In this document: piece by piece, positions 25,191 through 36,489 of the stretch
How positions within the stretch are numbered: the stretch's first letter is position 1
Layout of the letters: every line of letters begins with the position of its first letter
Source of the DNA: Nissolia schottii
Taxonomy: Eukaryota; Streptophyta; Magnoliopsida; Fabales; Fabaceae
Direction: 5' to 3'
NCBI GenBank assembly: GCA_003254905.1
Contig: QANU01073741.1
Span: forward strand, 537,340 to 601,339
DNA: 64,000 nt
Notes under the pieces: generated by a model
The model's database searches: none
Seen by the model: only the letters and a program-made list of their open reading frames with translations
Told to the model about the DNA's origin: nothing
Made by a program: the position numbers and the translations under genes

Positions 25191-25745
25191 TCCTCTTATG
25201 ATTATCTCTTATTACGGCTACCACCACAATCACTACTACTTGTCATCCGCCACTACCACCATCATTTGAATACTATTGCCACCTACCACCACCGTCATCA
25301 TCTCCACCACCTACAACTCACTGTCGCCGTCACCACCCATTAGTACCCATTGCCGCCGCCACCTATCGTCATTGCCACCAACATCAACTATTGCCACCAC
25401 CTCCACCAACCATCATTAGTACTGCTACAACCACAACCATCCACACCATCTAACTACCATCAATGACATTGTCGTTTGCACCATCACTGTTGTCGCCTCC
25501 TACCTCACACTACTAGTGAGATTGTCACCACCAATGTTGTTACCACTATTACCGTCATTGTCATTACCATTATCTTTGTCGTCTCAACCACCACCACAAT
25601 CGCAACACACCAACCAAATTTTAATATTTTATTATTATGATTATTTATTAATTTTATATTATTATTTTTTATTGTTATTATTTTGATTTATTTTTATGTT
25701 TATTCTTATTTATTTTTATTTTATTATTATTTCAAAGGTTTTATG
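25190..25745. repeat. Degenerate trinucleotide-rich region, (CCA/CAT/CAC)n then (TTA)n
   Basis: About 430 bp (25190-25615) consist almost wholly of degenerate CCA, CAC, CAT and ACT triplets, with strong strand asymmetry (very few G). This is followed by about 120 bp of TTA/TTT-type repeats. It is cryptic simple sequence. I could not relate it to a gene. Confidence 0.7.
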
Positions 25746-25941
25746 GTAAAACAAGTATACTATCCAATAATCTTTTAGGTTGAACGGGATAATGTAAATT
25801 TTTCAATTACATTACTTATACATAACAAACACTACATTATAATATTAGTAGTTTAAAAATTGATAATTTTTCTGATGTATGATTTTATCAAGTTAAATCG
25901 GGTTTTTCACGCACAATAATTTATCTATACATACATACAAC

Positions 25942-26705
25942 CATAGTTATCAAAATCGCGAGTTAACTCGTAAACTCGTACGAGTTTACGAGTTTAGGTA
26001 GTAAAATCGAGCTAACTTGCATGTAAACTCGTTTCTGGGTAAACTCGGGTAAACCCGCATAAAATCGCGAGTTTACTGCCGAGTTCACGAGTTTACCANN
26101 NNNNNNNNNNNNNNNNNNNNNNNNNNNNNNNNNNNNNNNNNNNNNNNNNNNNNNNNNNNNNNNNNNNNNNNNNNNNNNNNNNNNNNNNNNNNNNNNNNNN
26201 NNNNNNNNNNNNNNNNNNNNNNNNNNNNNNNNNNNNNNNNNNNNNNNNNNNNNNNNNNNNNNNNNNNNNNNNNNNNNNNNNNNNNNNNNNNNNNNNNNNN
26301 NNNNNNNNNNNNNNNNNNNNNNNNNNNNNNNNNNNNNNNNNNNNNNNNNNNNNNNNNNNNNNNNNNNNNNNNNNNNNNNNNNNNNNNNNNNNNNNNNNNN
26401 NNNNNNNNNNNNNNNNNNNNNNNNNNNNNNNNNNNNNNNNNNNNNNNNNNNNNNNNNNNNNNNNNNNNNNNNNNNNNNNNNNNNNNNNNNNNNNNNNNNN
26501 NNNNNNNNNNNNNNNNNNNNNNNNNNNNNNNNNNNNNNNNNNNNNNNNNNNNNNNNNNNNNNNNNNNNNNNNNNNNNNNNNNNNNNNNNNNNNNNNNNNN
26601 NNNNNNNNNNNNNTTTTTTTAATAATAGGTAAACTCGTGCGAGTTTACGATCCGAGTATAGGAGGTTCCACGAGTTTACTTAAACTCGCGAGTTTGATAA
26701 CCATG
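25942..26705. mobile_element. hAT-type element spanning the assembly gap
   Basis: The terminal inverted repeats CATAGTTATCAAA and CATGGTTATCAAA (right end on the other strand) differ at one base. A perfect 8-bp target duplication, catacaac, lies at 25934-25941 and 26706-26713. The interior is dense in ACTCG/CGAGT motifs, giving overlapping short palindromes. About 515 N lie inside, so coding capacity cannot be excluded, although the visible parts do not code. Confidence 0.8.
26099..26613. other. Assembly gap (run of N)
   Basis: A run of N inside the hAT-type element. The palindromic ACTCG-rich flanks may have hindered assembly. The true gap length is unknown. Confidence 0.99.
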
Positions 26706-26713
26706 CATACAAC

Positions 26714-27208
26714 AAAGAGGATTGCTGAAAATAATTGTTTTCGGTGCACAAATTTTTATGCCAATCTTACCCTCACAAATATAAAATTACTGTTAGCCTC
26801 TTATTTAAAACTAATAAATACTGCAACCCATAAATTGTAAATTGTAAAGATTTGCAGGCTCCTACATTCTTACTAGTATTTATTAAAAAAAAAATCTGCA
26901 TTTTTTTCTCAGAAAAGATAAGGAAAAAAAAACATTATTGGTAGTTAGTAGTGATTAAGGATCTCTCCCAAGAAAAAGCGATTAAGGATAAATGAATGAA
27001 TCCGGACCAAACCGACCCGGTCCATGACCCACGAAACCTGTCGCTATAGTGAGACGGTTCCCCACGGTTATGCTTCTCCTCTCTATCCTGTTCCGCGTTT
27101 CTTTTTGACGGCTCGAAGAAGAAGAAAGGAAAAAAAAAAAGTATTTTTTTGGAGTCAAAAGAACAGGAGAGAACAGAAAGAGTTTGAGGGTTCGAAGAAT
27201 AGTAGTAA
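26714..27208. other. Upstream region of the HSP20-like gene
   Basis: This should hold the promoter and the start of the leader of the gene at 27731. It includes a short GC-richer part at 27000-27110 and A-rich runs. No TATA box could be placed with confidence. Confidence 0.4.
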
Positions 27209-27218
27209 ATGGGGTTAG

Positions 27219-27720
27219 ATGAATATGTATGATATGATGGAGAAGTGCATCACCGCCTCTGGTTCTCTATCTTCTTATGCCTATTCCCAAAGGTACTCTT
27301 TGAAGATCCCGTTCGATTTTCGTTTTCGGTCTCTCTTTTTCTGAATTTCAATTCATTTTTTATATAATTGTTTTTTAAGTAAGTGTGAAAATTTATACAG
27401 TTTTCGTAGTTTTTGAGGATTTATGGAGATCCTTGGGCTAGGGTTAGATATAGTTTTCCTTTAGCATTTTCCCAATTGTTCAAGCCCTTTTTTTTGTTTC
27501 TTATTTCCCTAAAAAAAAAAAAAAATTCTTAAGTATTGTTGGGATTTGTTTTTTTTGAAGTGGGTGTGTGAGGATACAGTCATTTGATTTATAAATCTAG
27601 GGTTTTGATGGTGGGGAATTGATATGATGAAGGTGTCTATGAGGTTGTTTTGTTGAAATTGTTTATGGGATGGAAACTTTGAAACGACCAGCAGCAATTA
27701 AACTGATCATCATCAACGAA
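27219..27720 (+). other. 5' leader exon, upstream ORFs and leader intron of the HSP20-like gene
   Basis: A probable leader exon ends at 27292 with an AAAG|GTACTC donor. Acceptor candidates are AG at 27691, 27694 or 27721. The exon contains a small ORF at 27209 (7 codons) and a larger one from ATG 27219 (MNMYDMMEKCITASGSLSS). With each acceptor tested this larger ORF either stops or runs out of frame with the main protein. It is therefore read as an upstream ORF rather than an extra coding exon. The splice is inferred from sequence only. Confidence 0.45.
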
Positions 27721-27730
27721 GTGTGGTAAC

Positions 27731-29245
27731 ATGGTTGATTCTCTTCTCACTTGCCTCTCAATGGAGAATCATCATCCGTCCACGCTCCTGTCCATGGATT
27801 CAAGTGCATCTTCCCATGAAGATTTGGATTTGGAGATGAATCCGCAAACTATACTTTCTCGGCCGCCTGATATCAATTTGCCTCTTTCGGCAGAGCGTAG
27901 CCCCCCACCGCCGCCATGGAATTCTGATCCGTGTGATATCCTAGATGTTGGCCTTGGCACTCAGGGATATGAGACTGAGAGTTTTCTCAACATTTCAAAA
28001 GCTGGCAGGAAATGCTCAAAGCGAATTGATAGCATATGGGGTGCTTGGTTCTTCTTCCGGTTTTACTTTAAGCCCGTGTTGCATGAGAAATCCAAGGCTA
28101 AGGTAGTGAGGGATAGCAATGGTTTTTCGGGGTTTGATAAATCTGATCTCAAGCTTGATGTTTTCATGGTTCAACATGACATGGAAAACATGTACATGTG
28201 GATTTTCAAGGAGAGGCCTGAAAATGCGCTGGGAAAGATGCAGCTGAGGAGTTACATGAATGGTCATTCTCGCCAGGGGGAGCGCCCGTTTCCGTTTAGT
28301 GCTGAGAAGGGTTTTGTTCGATCCCACAGGATGCAACGGAAGCATTACAGAGGGCTTTCGAACCCCCAATGTGTGCATGGCATTGAGGTTGTTACTTCGC
28401 CCAATCTGACAGGTCTTGACAAGGACGAGCAGAAAAGGTGGATGGAACTCACTGGCCGAGATTTGAACTTCAAGATCCCTCCTGAAGCAATTGATTTCAG
28501 TTTGTGGAGAAATCTCCCCAACACGGACTTTGAGCTTGACAGACCGCCTCACCCAATTAAGAATGCTCCTAATCCTCACCCTAAGAAACTGCTTAACGGA
28601 TCTGGGCTGAATTTGTCAACAAATCTGTCTAACCACAGTAATGGTGACGGCATTGATCTATCTCCTGTCAACGGCAAGAAGAGGAAGGATTTTTTCCTTT
28701 ACGGGAATGATGAAGAATGTTACTTGCCTGTTAATCCTCCATCTGATCGGATTCCAGACATAGAAGCTCACCCAAGTGAGCCACACTGGCTGAGTGACTT
28801 TAGTGGAGTGATGAAGAATATTTGTGGGCCTGTTTCCGCTGCAAAAACCATATATGAGGATGAAGAAGGTTACTTGATCATTATCAGTCTGCCTTGTGTG
28901 GATCTCCCAAGTGTGAAAGTTTCTTGGAGGAATACTCTCACTCATGGTATCATAAAGGTTTCTTGTGTGAGCACATCTAGGATGCCATTTATCAAGAGAC
29001 ATGATAGGACATTCAAGCTTACAGATCCATCGCCGGAGCACTGCCCTCCTGGGGAGTTTGTTCGCGAAATCCCTCTCTCAACTCGAATTCCTGAAGATGC
29101 CAACATTGAAGCATACTATGATGGGCCAGGATCTGCGCTTGAGATCATGGTGCCAAAACTTCGTGAGGGATCAGAAGAGCATGAAGTTCGTGTTTGCCTT
29201 CGCCCTCACCTCGGAGGAAATGATCTTAATGTTGACTTGAGTTAG
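27731..29245 (+). CDS. Plant protein with C-terminal HSP20/alpha-crystallin-like domain
   Basis: An intronless coding region of 504 aa. The N-terminal part is plant-specific: a Ser/Pro-rich start, then RKCSKRIDSIWGAWFFFRFY and a middle block with MQLRSYMNGHSRQGERPFPF and RMQRKHYRGLSNPQCVHGIE. A basic stretch, GKKRKDFF, follows. Residues 368-476 form an HSP20-like beta-sandwich: AAKTIYEDEEGYLIIISLPC, then a GIIKVSC strand and ALEIMVPKL. Arabidopsis has proteins of this build annotated as HSP20-like chaperone superfamily (At1g20870 type). They are larger than small heat-shock proteins and lack their oligomerisation tail, so classical small-HSP function is not implied. Relatives of this fold act in chromatin regulation (IDM2/IDM3), but no such role is shown here. 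A second Met at residue 11 is an alternative start. Confidence 0.88.
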   Translation: MVDSLLTCLSMENHHPSTLLSMDSSASSHEDLDLEMNPQTILSRPPDINLPLSAERSPPPPPWNSDPCDILDVGLGTQGYETESFLNISKAGRKCSKRIDSIWGAWFFFRFYFKPVLHEKSKAKVVRDSNGFSGFDKSDLKLDVFMVQHDMENMYMWIFKERPENALGKMQLRSYMNGHSRQGERPFPFSAEKGFVRSHRMQRKHYRGLSNPQCVHGIEVVTSPNLTGLDKDEQKRWMELTGRDLNFKIPPEAIDFSLWRNLPNTDFELDRPPHPIKNAPNPHPKKLLNGSGLNLSTNLSNHSNGDGIDLSPVNGKKRKDFFLYGNDEECYLPVNPPSDRIPDIEAHPSEPHWLSDFSGVMKNICGPVSAAKTIYEDEEGYLIIISLPCVDLPSVKVSWRNTLTHGIIKVSCVSTSRMPFIKRHDRTFKLTDPSPEHCPPGEFVREIPLSTRIPEDANIEAYYDGPGSALEIMVPKLREGSEEHEVRVCLRPHLGGNDLNVDLS

Positions 29246-31409
29246 GCTTTTATTTTAAAAAATATTGGGGTTGCAAGCATGGTCCGAAAATCATTGTTTT
29301 TACTAACTTTGTACCTGTGTAATCTATAATACAAACGTGCACCTCACACAATTCATCTCAAATTTTTCCCCTTACTAATTGCGATCGTTTATTTTTGGGT
29401 CCATGCATCTATTAGCATTTGATTGTAATCATTCTTTATCTTTGAACATCCATTTCTGATTATTTATATGAAGTTATTAAGTCTTACTCTGCCTATGCTG
29501 GTATGTCTTGGATATACGTGCTTCTGATATCCAGTGTATAGCATCTTTGTTTTGTGGATTAAATGCCTTGTTACCTTGAGGGAGGGATTATGTCCTCTCA
29601 TTTGTGTCATTAGCTTTTGTTATGGTTGCGCTCCTTATTTTTTGCTACCATGTACGAAGACTGTTGTTCACACGCTAAAAAAATGGGTTAGATAGTATAT
29701 GTAAAATTTAAATGATCAATTTTACTGCGATATATGTCAAATTATCGTACCATCAGCTTGTTTGAATTGTTCAATTTCTTGATGATAACCTTTTTGACTA
29801 TAGCATTAAACAAGGTTAGGAAACGAGGGTAATAGTTGGTAGTTGGGAGTTTGATTAGCATAACCTTGTTTTTAATTTTAGGCGAAGTTTCCAATTTTAT
29901 GATTCGTAGCAAATGTTGAAAGTTCCACAATTTGACTATTTGAGTCAGTTAATTGTACATATTAAAACCGGTTATTTACATTTTAGCGTTGATTTTGTTC
30001 TGGGTTAGGACTAAGTAGAGTCTCCCAATGAGATTTTTTAAGTCGTGGTTATTGTGGCAGGGGAAAGGAAAAGAGAAATTAGAAGACAGTATACAAATGA
30101 ATAGTTTTTTGGTGCGTATATGCAGAATTGAATCTTATTTTATTATTGGCAGACCTTTTGCTTACAATAGATCCTGTGATGTGGCCATGTTGGGATCCAT
30201 TTGAAACGGTACAACCTGCACCACTTTGTGTACCTACTTGGTGCAAATAACGGGTAACTCATCAAGGTTCTTGCCACTAGCGTTTAGTAGCAATTTGATC
30301 CATGATGAGTTGAAATGGTTGGAATTTCGAATTTGGATTTGTCACTATCACTAGTAGTATATGTAAATAGAATTGGAACTATCCCTTGAGTAGTCTTCGG
30401 TAATCGTCTCGAGATAATAAATACGAAGATGCAGTCTCAAGATAATAAATACGAAGATGCAAGGGCAACAGAGACGCATTCCTTACGTCTTTCCGTTTCA
30501 GAGGTAGGCACGTCTCTTGCGTCTTAGAAATATCTTTTATATAATTTTTTTTAAAACATCTTTTTAAAATGTTTCAATTTTTACTTTTTCCATATTTTAT
30601 GTGACAGAATGCTTACCAAACACTACCTTAAAATGGTGTTATATTTGAGCCCCAAATATGATGACATTTAATTTTTTACAAACACTATAAAGTTCACTCT
30701 CACATCAACATGCTTGGTGTCAAAAAACTTTTTTCCCCCTTAAACAAGTGAAAACTTTAATAGTCAAGACGTTAAAAAAAACAATTAAAAGTATAATTTT
30801 AAATTTCTAGCGCCATTGTTAAGAATCTAAACCTTCTAATTTTTAGTTTGTTAATGAATGTTCAGGTTCTCGTTTTGACGTCACAAAGTCAATATTAAAA
30901 GCATTATCAATTTTGAAGTTTTTTTTAAATCTTGTTTGATTTTCCAAAACGACTAATCCCAAAATCAATTCTACCAAAATCGACATTAAATTACTTTTAA
31001 GACTACTTCAAATCATTTACCGTATCAAAACCATTTTTCTAATAACTTTACTTGTGATAAAATCAACTTGACAAAATCCATTTTATCAAATATCAACGCC
31101 AATGCCGCTAACTATTTTTCTCAGAATGAATATGTCCAGACTTAATACCACGCATGCTAAGCATAACATCCCAAGACAGTAAAATAACTCTAAACGGTCA
31201 TACTGCATACGAAATTATAAATACTTCAGTATCATCTTGCCCACTGATATACGTCAAACAATAACAATACTCGAGTGCTCAAACAAAACGAAAATACTAA
31301 ATAAAACTGTCTTCAAAATGACTTAAACCACGCAATTTAAATCCCACAAAAAAAAACATCAAAATAAAGATAATAAATCATAGATTGGGTAACTAAACAG
31401 TAACCAAAC
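29246..31409. other. Intergenic region between two convergent genes
   Basis: The first few hundred bases probably hold the 3' UTR of the HSP20-like gene and the last 200-300 the 3' UTR of HSP70. In between I saw no gene. A 27-bp unit is duplicated in tandem at about 30407-30463 (AGATAATAAATACGAAGATG shared). Confidence 0.45.
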
Positions 31410-33891
31410 TTAGTCGACTTCCTCAATCTTGGGGCCAGCACCGCTTCCACCAGAGGGAGCATAATCTTCATCTGCTGCACCACCAACATCAGGACCAGCA
31501 CCACCCTGGTACATCTTGGCGATGATTGGATTGCAGATGCTCTCCAATTCCTTCATCTTATCCTCGAACTCATCTGCCTCTGCGAGCTGGTTGTTGTCTA
31601 GCCACTGGATTGCAGATTCAATGGCATCCTCAATCTTCTTCTTGTCAGCTGGGTCAAGTTTCCCTCCGATCTTATCATCCTTGATGGTGTTCCTCATGTT
31701 GTACGCATAGTTTTCCAATGCATTCTTGGCCTCCACCTTCTTCTTATGCTCTTCATCCTCAGATTTGTACTTCTCCGCCTCTTGAACCATCTTCTCAATA
31801 TCCTCCTTTGATAGCCTACCCTTATCATTGGTGATGGTAATCTTGTTCTTCTGGCCAGTAGTTTTATCTTCAGCAGATACATTCAAGATACCATTGGCAT
31901 CAATATCAAAGCACACTGTGATCTGAGGAACACCCCTGGGAGCAGGAGGAATTCCAGAGAGTTCAAATTTGCCCAACAGATTGTTATCCCTGGTCCTTGT
32001 TCTCTCACCTTCAAAGACCTGGATCAACACACCAGGCTGGTTGTCAGAATAAGTCGAGAAAACCTGTTCTTTCTTGGTTGGAATTGTTGTGTTCCTGGGG
32101 ATCAGAACAGTCATCACACCACCAGCAGTCTCCAAACCGAGGGAGAGAGGGGTGACATCAAGGAGGAGAAGGTCCTGAACCTTCTCATTGCCCTCACCAC
32201 TCAAGATTGCGGCCTGAACAGCAGCGCCATAGGCAACAGCCTCATCAGGATTAATGCTCTTGCATAGCTCCTTTCCATTAAAGAAATCCTGCAGAAGTTG
32301 TTGAACCTTCGGAATTCTGGTGGAACCTCCAACAAGGACAACATCATGGACACTCCTTTTGTCCATCTTAGCATCTCTTAAACATTTCTCAACTGGCTCC
32401 ATACACTTCCTGAACAGATCCATATTGAGCTCCTCAAATCTTGCACGAGTAATGGGGGAGTAGAAATCAATTCCCTCATACAGAGAATCAATTTCAATGG
32501 TGGTCTGGGCAGTAGATGATAGAGTTCTCTTTGCCCTCTCACAAGCAGTCCTCAACCTCCTAAGTGCTCTGGGGTTGCCACTTATGTCCTTCTTGTTCTT
32601 TCTCTTAAACTCTTGAACAAAGTGGTTAACCATTCTGTTATCAAAATCCTCACCCCCAAGATGGGTGTCTCCGGCTGTGGCCTTCACCTCAAAGATACCC
32701 TCCTCAATAGTAAGCAAAGAAACATCGAAAGTACCACCACCAAGATCAAAAATCAAGACATTCTTCTCACCGACACTGGTAGCCTTCTTGTCAAGACCAT
32801 ATGCAATGGCAGCAGCAGTAGGCTCATTGATAATACGCATGACATTAAGTCCAGCAATAACACCAGCATCCTTGGTAGCCTGACGCTGAGAATCGTTGAA
32901 GTAAGCAGGGACAGTGACAACGGCATTCTTAATAGTAGAGCCAAGATAGGCCTCAGCAATCTCACGCATCTTCATAAGCACCATAGAAGAGATTTCTTCA
33001 GCAGCAAACTGCTTCTCTTCACCCTTGTAGTTAACTTGAATCATTGGCTTCTCAGCAGGACCGGAAACAACCTTAAAAGGCCACAATTTAATATCACTCT
33101 GAACAGAGGGGTCACTGTATCTCCGACCAATCAACCTCTTCGCATCTGAGAGAGACAGATAGAAAAGTATAAGCAACCATCTGTTACTAATATACACTAA
33201 CATACATGCAAAATTCTTTTCTATTTAGAGGTTAATACAACAACTCAAAGCATAAAACAAATATCAAAACAGAGCAGCTACACAATGTCCAACACCATCG
33301 ATTTTTAGTTACTTCAAATGATGCATCATAAATAACGAAATTAGTGTAGACTACTACGACACAGCAGATGTAGAAACATGCAACGTTTAATCCATATTGC
33401 AAGATCTAATAGTCCAAGATATGAGGATCGAATAATTTTTTCAACAACCAAGTTACAGAGACTAATCAACTCTAATTTAAATTCAGATTTCACTATACTA
33501 GAAAAATTCAAAATATCTCGTACTAGTCTAAGCAAACGTCACTCTTACTTCAGCAGAACAATATCATGAAATAATTTAAAAAATAAAAAATAAACAAGGA
33601 AAACAGATATTCAAGGCATCATCAAAGTACCGAGGTCATGTAAAAGAGAAAGTTTGCATGGAGGTAGTAGATCTCACCGAAGACGGTGTTGATAGGGTTC
33701 ATGGCGACCTGGTTCTTTGCGGCGTCACCGATGAGACGCTCGGTGTCAGTAAAACCGACGTAAGACGGCGTCGTTCTGTTACCTTGGTCATTAGCAATGA
33801 TCTCAACGCGATCATGCTGCCACACACCGACGCAAGAGTACGTCGTTCCGAGATCGATTCCGATCGCTGGACCCTCTCCTTTTCCGGCCAT
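31410..33891 (-). CDS. Cytosolic HSP70 / HSC70 chaperone, 2 exons
   Basis: Exons are 33891-33678 and 33145-31410, with GTGAGA donor and CTCAG acceptor. The intron falls after codon 71, within the Asp codon of the [12 protein letters not shown] block, the usual position in plant HSC70 genes. The product is 649 aa. The ATPase domain carries [13 protein letters not shown] (residues 11-23), [14 protein letters not shown] (about 200-213) and [17 protein letters not shown]. It is followed by the substrate-binding domain and a helical lid. The last residues, IEEVD, mark the cytosolic/nuclear class, which binds TPR co-chaperones such as HOP. It folds nascent and stress-damaged proteins by ATP-driven cycling with J-proteins. 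A heat-shock element and TATA box lie just upstream. Nothing is missing, and the start is the family-typical [15 protein letters not shown]. Confidence 0.98.
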
Positions 33892-34019
33892 TGAGATCTA
33901 GCTGGTGGTGTTTGCGACCGCTAAAGAGTGAGGAGAGAGATCTAAGAGTTGAAGACACAGCGCTAACAGTGTTTCGAGATTTAGTGCAAAGAGGGAGAAT
34001 AATGGAGCTTAAAGTTAGT

Positions 34020-34026
34020 TTATATA
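34020..34026 (-). promoter_or_regulatory. TATA box of HSP70
   Basis: TATATAA on the minus strand, about 130 bp upstream of the start codon. This gives an expected leader of about 100 nt. Confidence 0.7.
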
Positions 34027-34044
34027 GCTAGGGTTTTGGTTTGC

Positions 34045-34057
34045 TTCTAGAATGTTC
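34045..34057 (-). promoter_or_regulatory. Heat-shock element upstream of HSP70
   Basis: TTCTAGAATGTTC contains three perfect alternating 5-bp units (nTTCn, nGAAn, nTTCn), the trimer needed for heat-shock factor binding. It sits about 19 bp upstream of the TATA box. A further TTC at 34059-34061 is near but out of register. Heat inducibility is inferred. Confidence 0.75.
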
Positions 34058-34311
34058 GTTCGGTGCTCTTGGGCCGTTGGATCTGATTGGCATAGTTTTT
34101 CACGTTAGCGATTGGCGGATCTGAATTTTCCCCATCGTGGGCCCGTGACGCGGGCTTGACTCCCTCTTACTTTTCAACTTTCATTCACACCTTTTTCTCA
34201 AGTGGTTCGTTTACACGTTTGGACCATGGATTTGGAGAGCTCAAACCAATTTGCACCATCTATAATTATTTTGATAAACATAATTTTGTGATATTTGATA
34301 AACAACTCAGA

Positions 34312-34343
<32 letters not shown>

Positions 34344-35029
34344 AGTGTGTTTGGTTTTAGTTTTTATTTTCAGTTTTCACTTTTAAAATTTTTGATTTTT
34401 AAGATTTTATGAATAATACAGTGAAAATTAAAAATAAAAACAGGAAACTAAATTTTATAGTTTTTACTATTTTTTTTACAAAAAATTATGGACATGAAAA
34501 TTTAAAATGAAAAATCAAATCAAACACACTCTTATATTTTTCAAAATTTTATACAAAAATATCTTAGGTTTAATTTTTAAACCTCATTATATATATTTTT
34601 TGAAGTACCAAAAAAAAATAATATTATGGTGTATCAATTTAAAATTTAAAAAGATCATAAAAGAAAAAATAAAAAATTTAAATCAATATTTTAAATCCTA
34701 ATAAATTACGTTATCATGTCTCATCTTATAAGTTAAAATTTATTAATTCTCCTACATCGTTCATGTTTATTATTTTATAAATAACTTATAAACTTATTAT
34801 TTTTAACTAATATTTGTACTTTGTGTTTATCTTTTATATTATGCAAAATATGATTTATACAATGTAGTTGGTGAGAATTATTTTGATAATTCTCATAATA
34901 ATAATTTTGATATATTTCTCATAATAATATGCAACTTAATCAAATATGTTTAAGTAAGCGGCATGCAATGTATGAAGGCATCAATAAAAATAAAATATTT
35001 TTTTTATAAAGAAAGAAAAAGAAAATTAC
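34058..35029. other. HSP70 upstream sequence and AT-rich spacer
   Basis: The part to about 34250 belongs to the HSP70 promoter region and includes a TGGGCC motif at 34080. Beyond it lies very AT-rich sequence with an (AT)n run at 34312-34338. No gene was seen. Confidence 0.4.
34312..34338. repeat. (AT)n microsatellite
   Basis: About 13 AT repeats upstream of HSP70. Confidence 0.8.
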
Positions 35030-35410
35030 ATGGCTAAATCCACAAAAATAAGAGCTTGGAGCTCTCATCCGAGATGTTATCAAAACTCAAAAATATCATC
35101 AGTAGCATCATGCCTAGCTGCAAAATCAGCACACCTATTATCAAAACAATGAATCAGGCTAAATTGAACACATCATTGTTGCATAACCAAAGTACAAATG
35201 CGAAGCAAAAGCTTGAGATTATGATGTTGAAGCGGGGTTTAATCCAGAATCACAGTGTGGAAGGCTTCAAGGTAGTTCACTTTGCAATAAACACAACGAA
35301 AGCCACAATTTCAAGCAAGATTCGTCTTACGCCAAATGTCTTCAAGATTAATCCTAAGCACGTGAAACTCAACCACTCTACCGGAATAGAAACCAAGCCA
35401 ATCAAATAGT
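35030..35410 (-). pseudogene. Possible LINE RNase H-domain remnant
   Basis: On the minus strand a frame contains NRCADFAARHDATDDIF, resembling the RNase H C-terminus of plant LINE-type proteins (consensus near N-x-C/V-A-D/H-x-A-K/R). Upstream the frame is broken. An A-rich stretch follows on the downstream side, as at a LINE 3' end. The 117-codon plus-strand ORF at 35056-35409 is probably only the shadow of this block. Confidence 0.4.
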
Positions 35411-36489
35411 TAAGGCTTAAGAGCAAAATATCCATTTATTTTTATTTATTTTAAAAAATATTAGTAAGCATGGTTAAGGGAAGGAGGTAACAATTTAAGA
35501 GTCTCTTATGTATAAGGTTGAATTGTATAAACTAATATGCTATAAATTTGTGTCACCAGTGTACTGTATTAGTTTATACGTCAAAGAGTTTTTATATGTC
35601 AAAATGACGTATAACTCCATCAAACTCAAAGAAGTAGGATTAAGCCTGATTAGACTTTGATGTATAAGTTTTATTTTTTCTTTTGCAATTATAATCTTAT
35701 ATTTATGAAAACAATAATTAATAATAAAGTAATAATAGTTTAAATTATTAAAAAAAATCTAATATATAATAATTATAATAAATAATTAAAGTACTAATAG
35801 AAAATAAAAAAATAATATTCATAATAATAAATTATTGTTTGAAATATCTAAATGATAAATAATTTATGATATAAATTATATTTTATATAATATGAATTTG
35901 AAATAATCAAAACAAAAATATTATTTTTTAAATTTGTAATTAAATAATTTATAAAATTAATTTCATTGTAATTTATTTTTATATTTAATTATAAAATATT
36001 GAAAATATTAAAATATATAATACAAATAATATATTTTATATTTGATTTGATTTTATTATAATAATAAGTACTTATTAAAAGTATAATAAATATTCAATAT
36101 TATTTAGTAAAACTATGTATAATTGCATATAACAAAAGTAATAAATATTTAAAATAATTACAATTGAAAAATGAAAAATTATTTGAATATTTATTCATTA
36201 ATTAATTTTAATTTGTAAAAAATATATTTCTTATTACATATTTTTAATCAAATTTCTACTTTTCATTAGATTTTTTTATATATAATTGAATGATAATATT
36301 ATTTTATGTCATGCAACATCTTATACATTGACACAACAAACGCTATGTTATTAAAATTTATCTAACCTTATATAATCAAGTTTTATCATATCGGGTCTGC
36401 CAAACGAGTTATAAGAGGAATGAGTGTCAACTTGAAAACAACTAGGGGCCAAGTAATCATTTAATTTTTCGTCCACATGAAGATTTCTC
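35411..36489. other. Extremely AT-rich spacer
   Basis: From about 35700 to 36350 the sequence is almost only A and T, with no coding frame. It may be old inserted DNA, but no paired ends were found. Confidence 0.4.

Noticed and set aside
28016..28579. 187-codon minus ORF under the HSP20-like gene
   Set aside because: Antisense shadow of a coding exon, with no motif of its own.
32613..33149. 178-codon plus ORF opposite HSP70
   Set aside because: Antisense shadow of HSP70, as common for this gene family.
35056..35409. 117-codon plus ORF as a host gene
   Set aside because: No known motif. The opposite strand shows a LINE RNase H-like stretch that explains the composition better.
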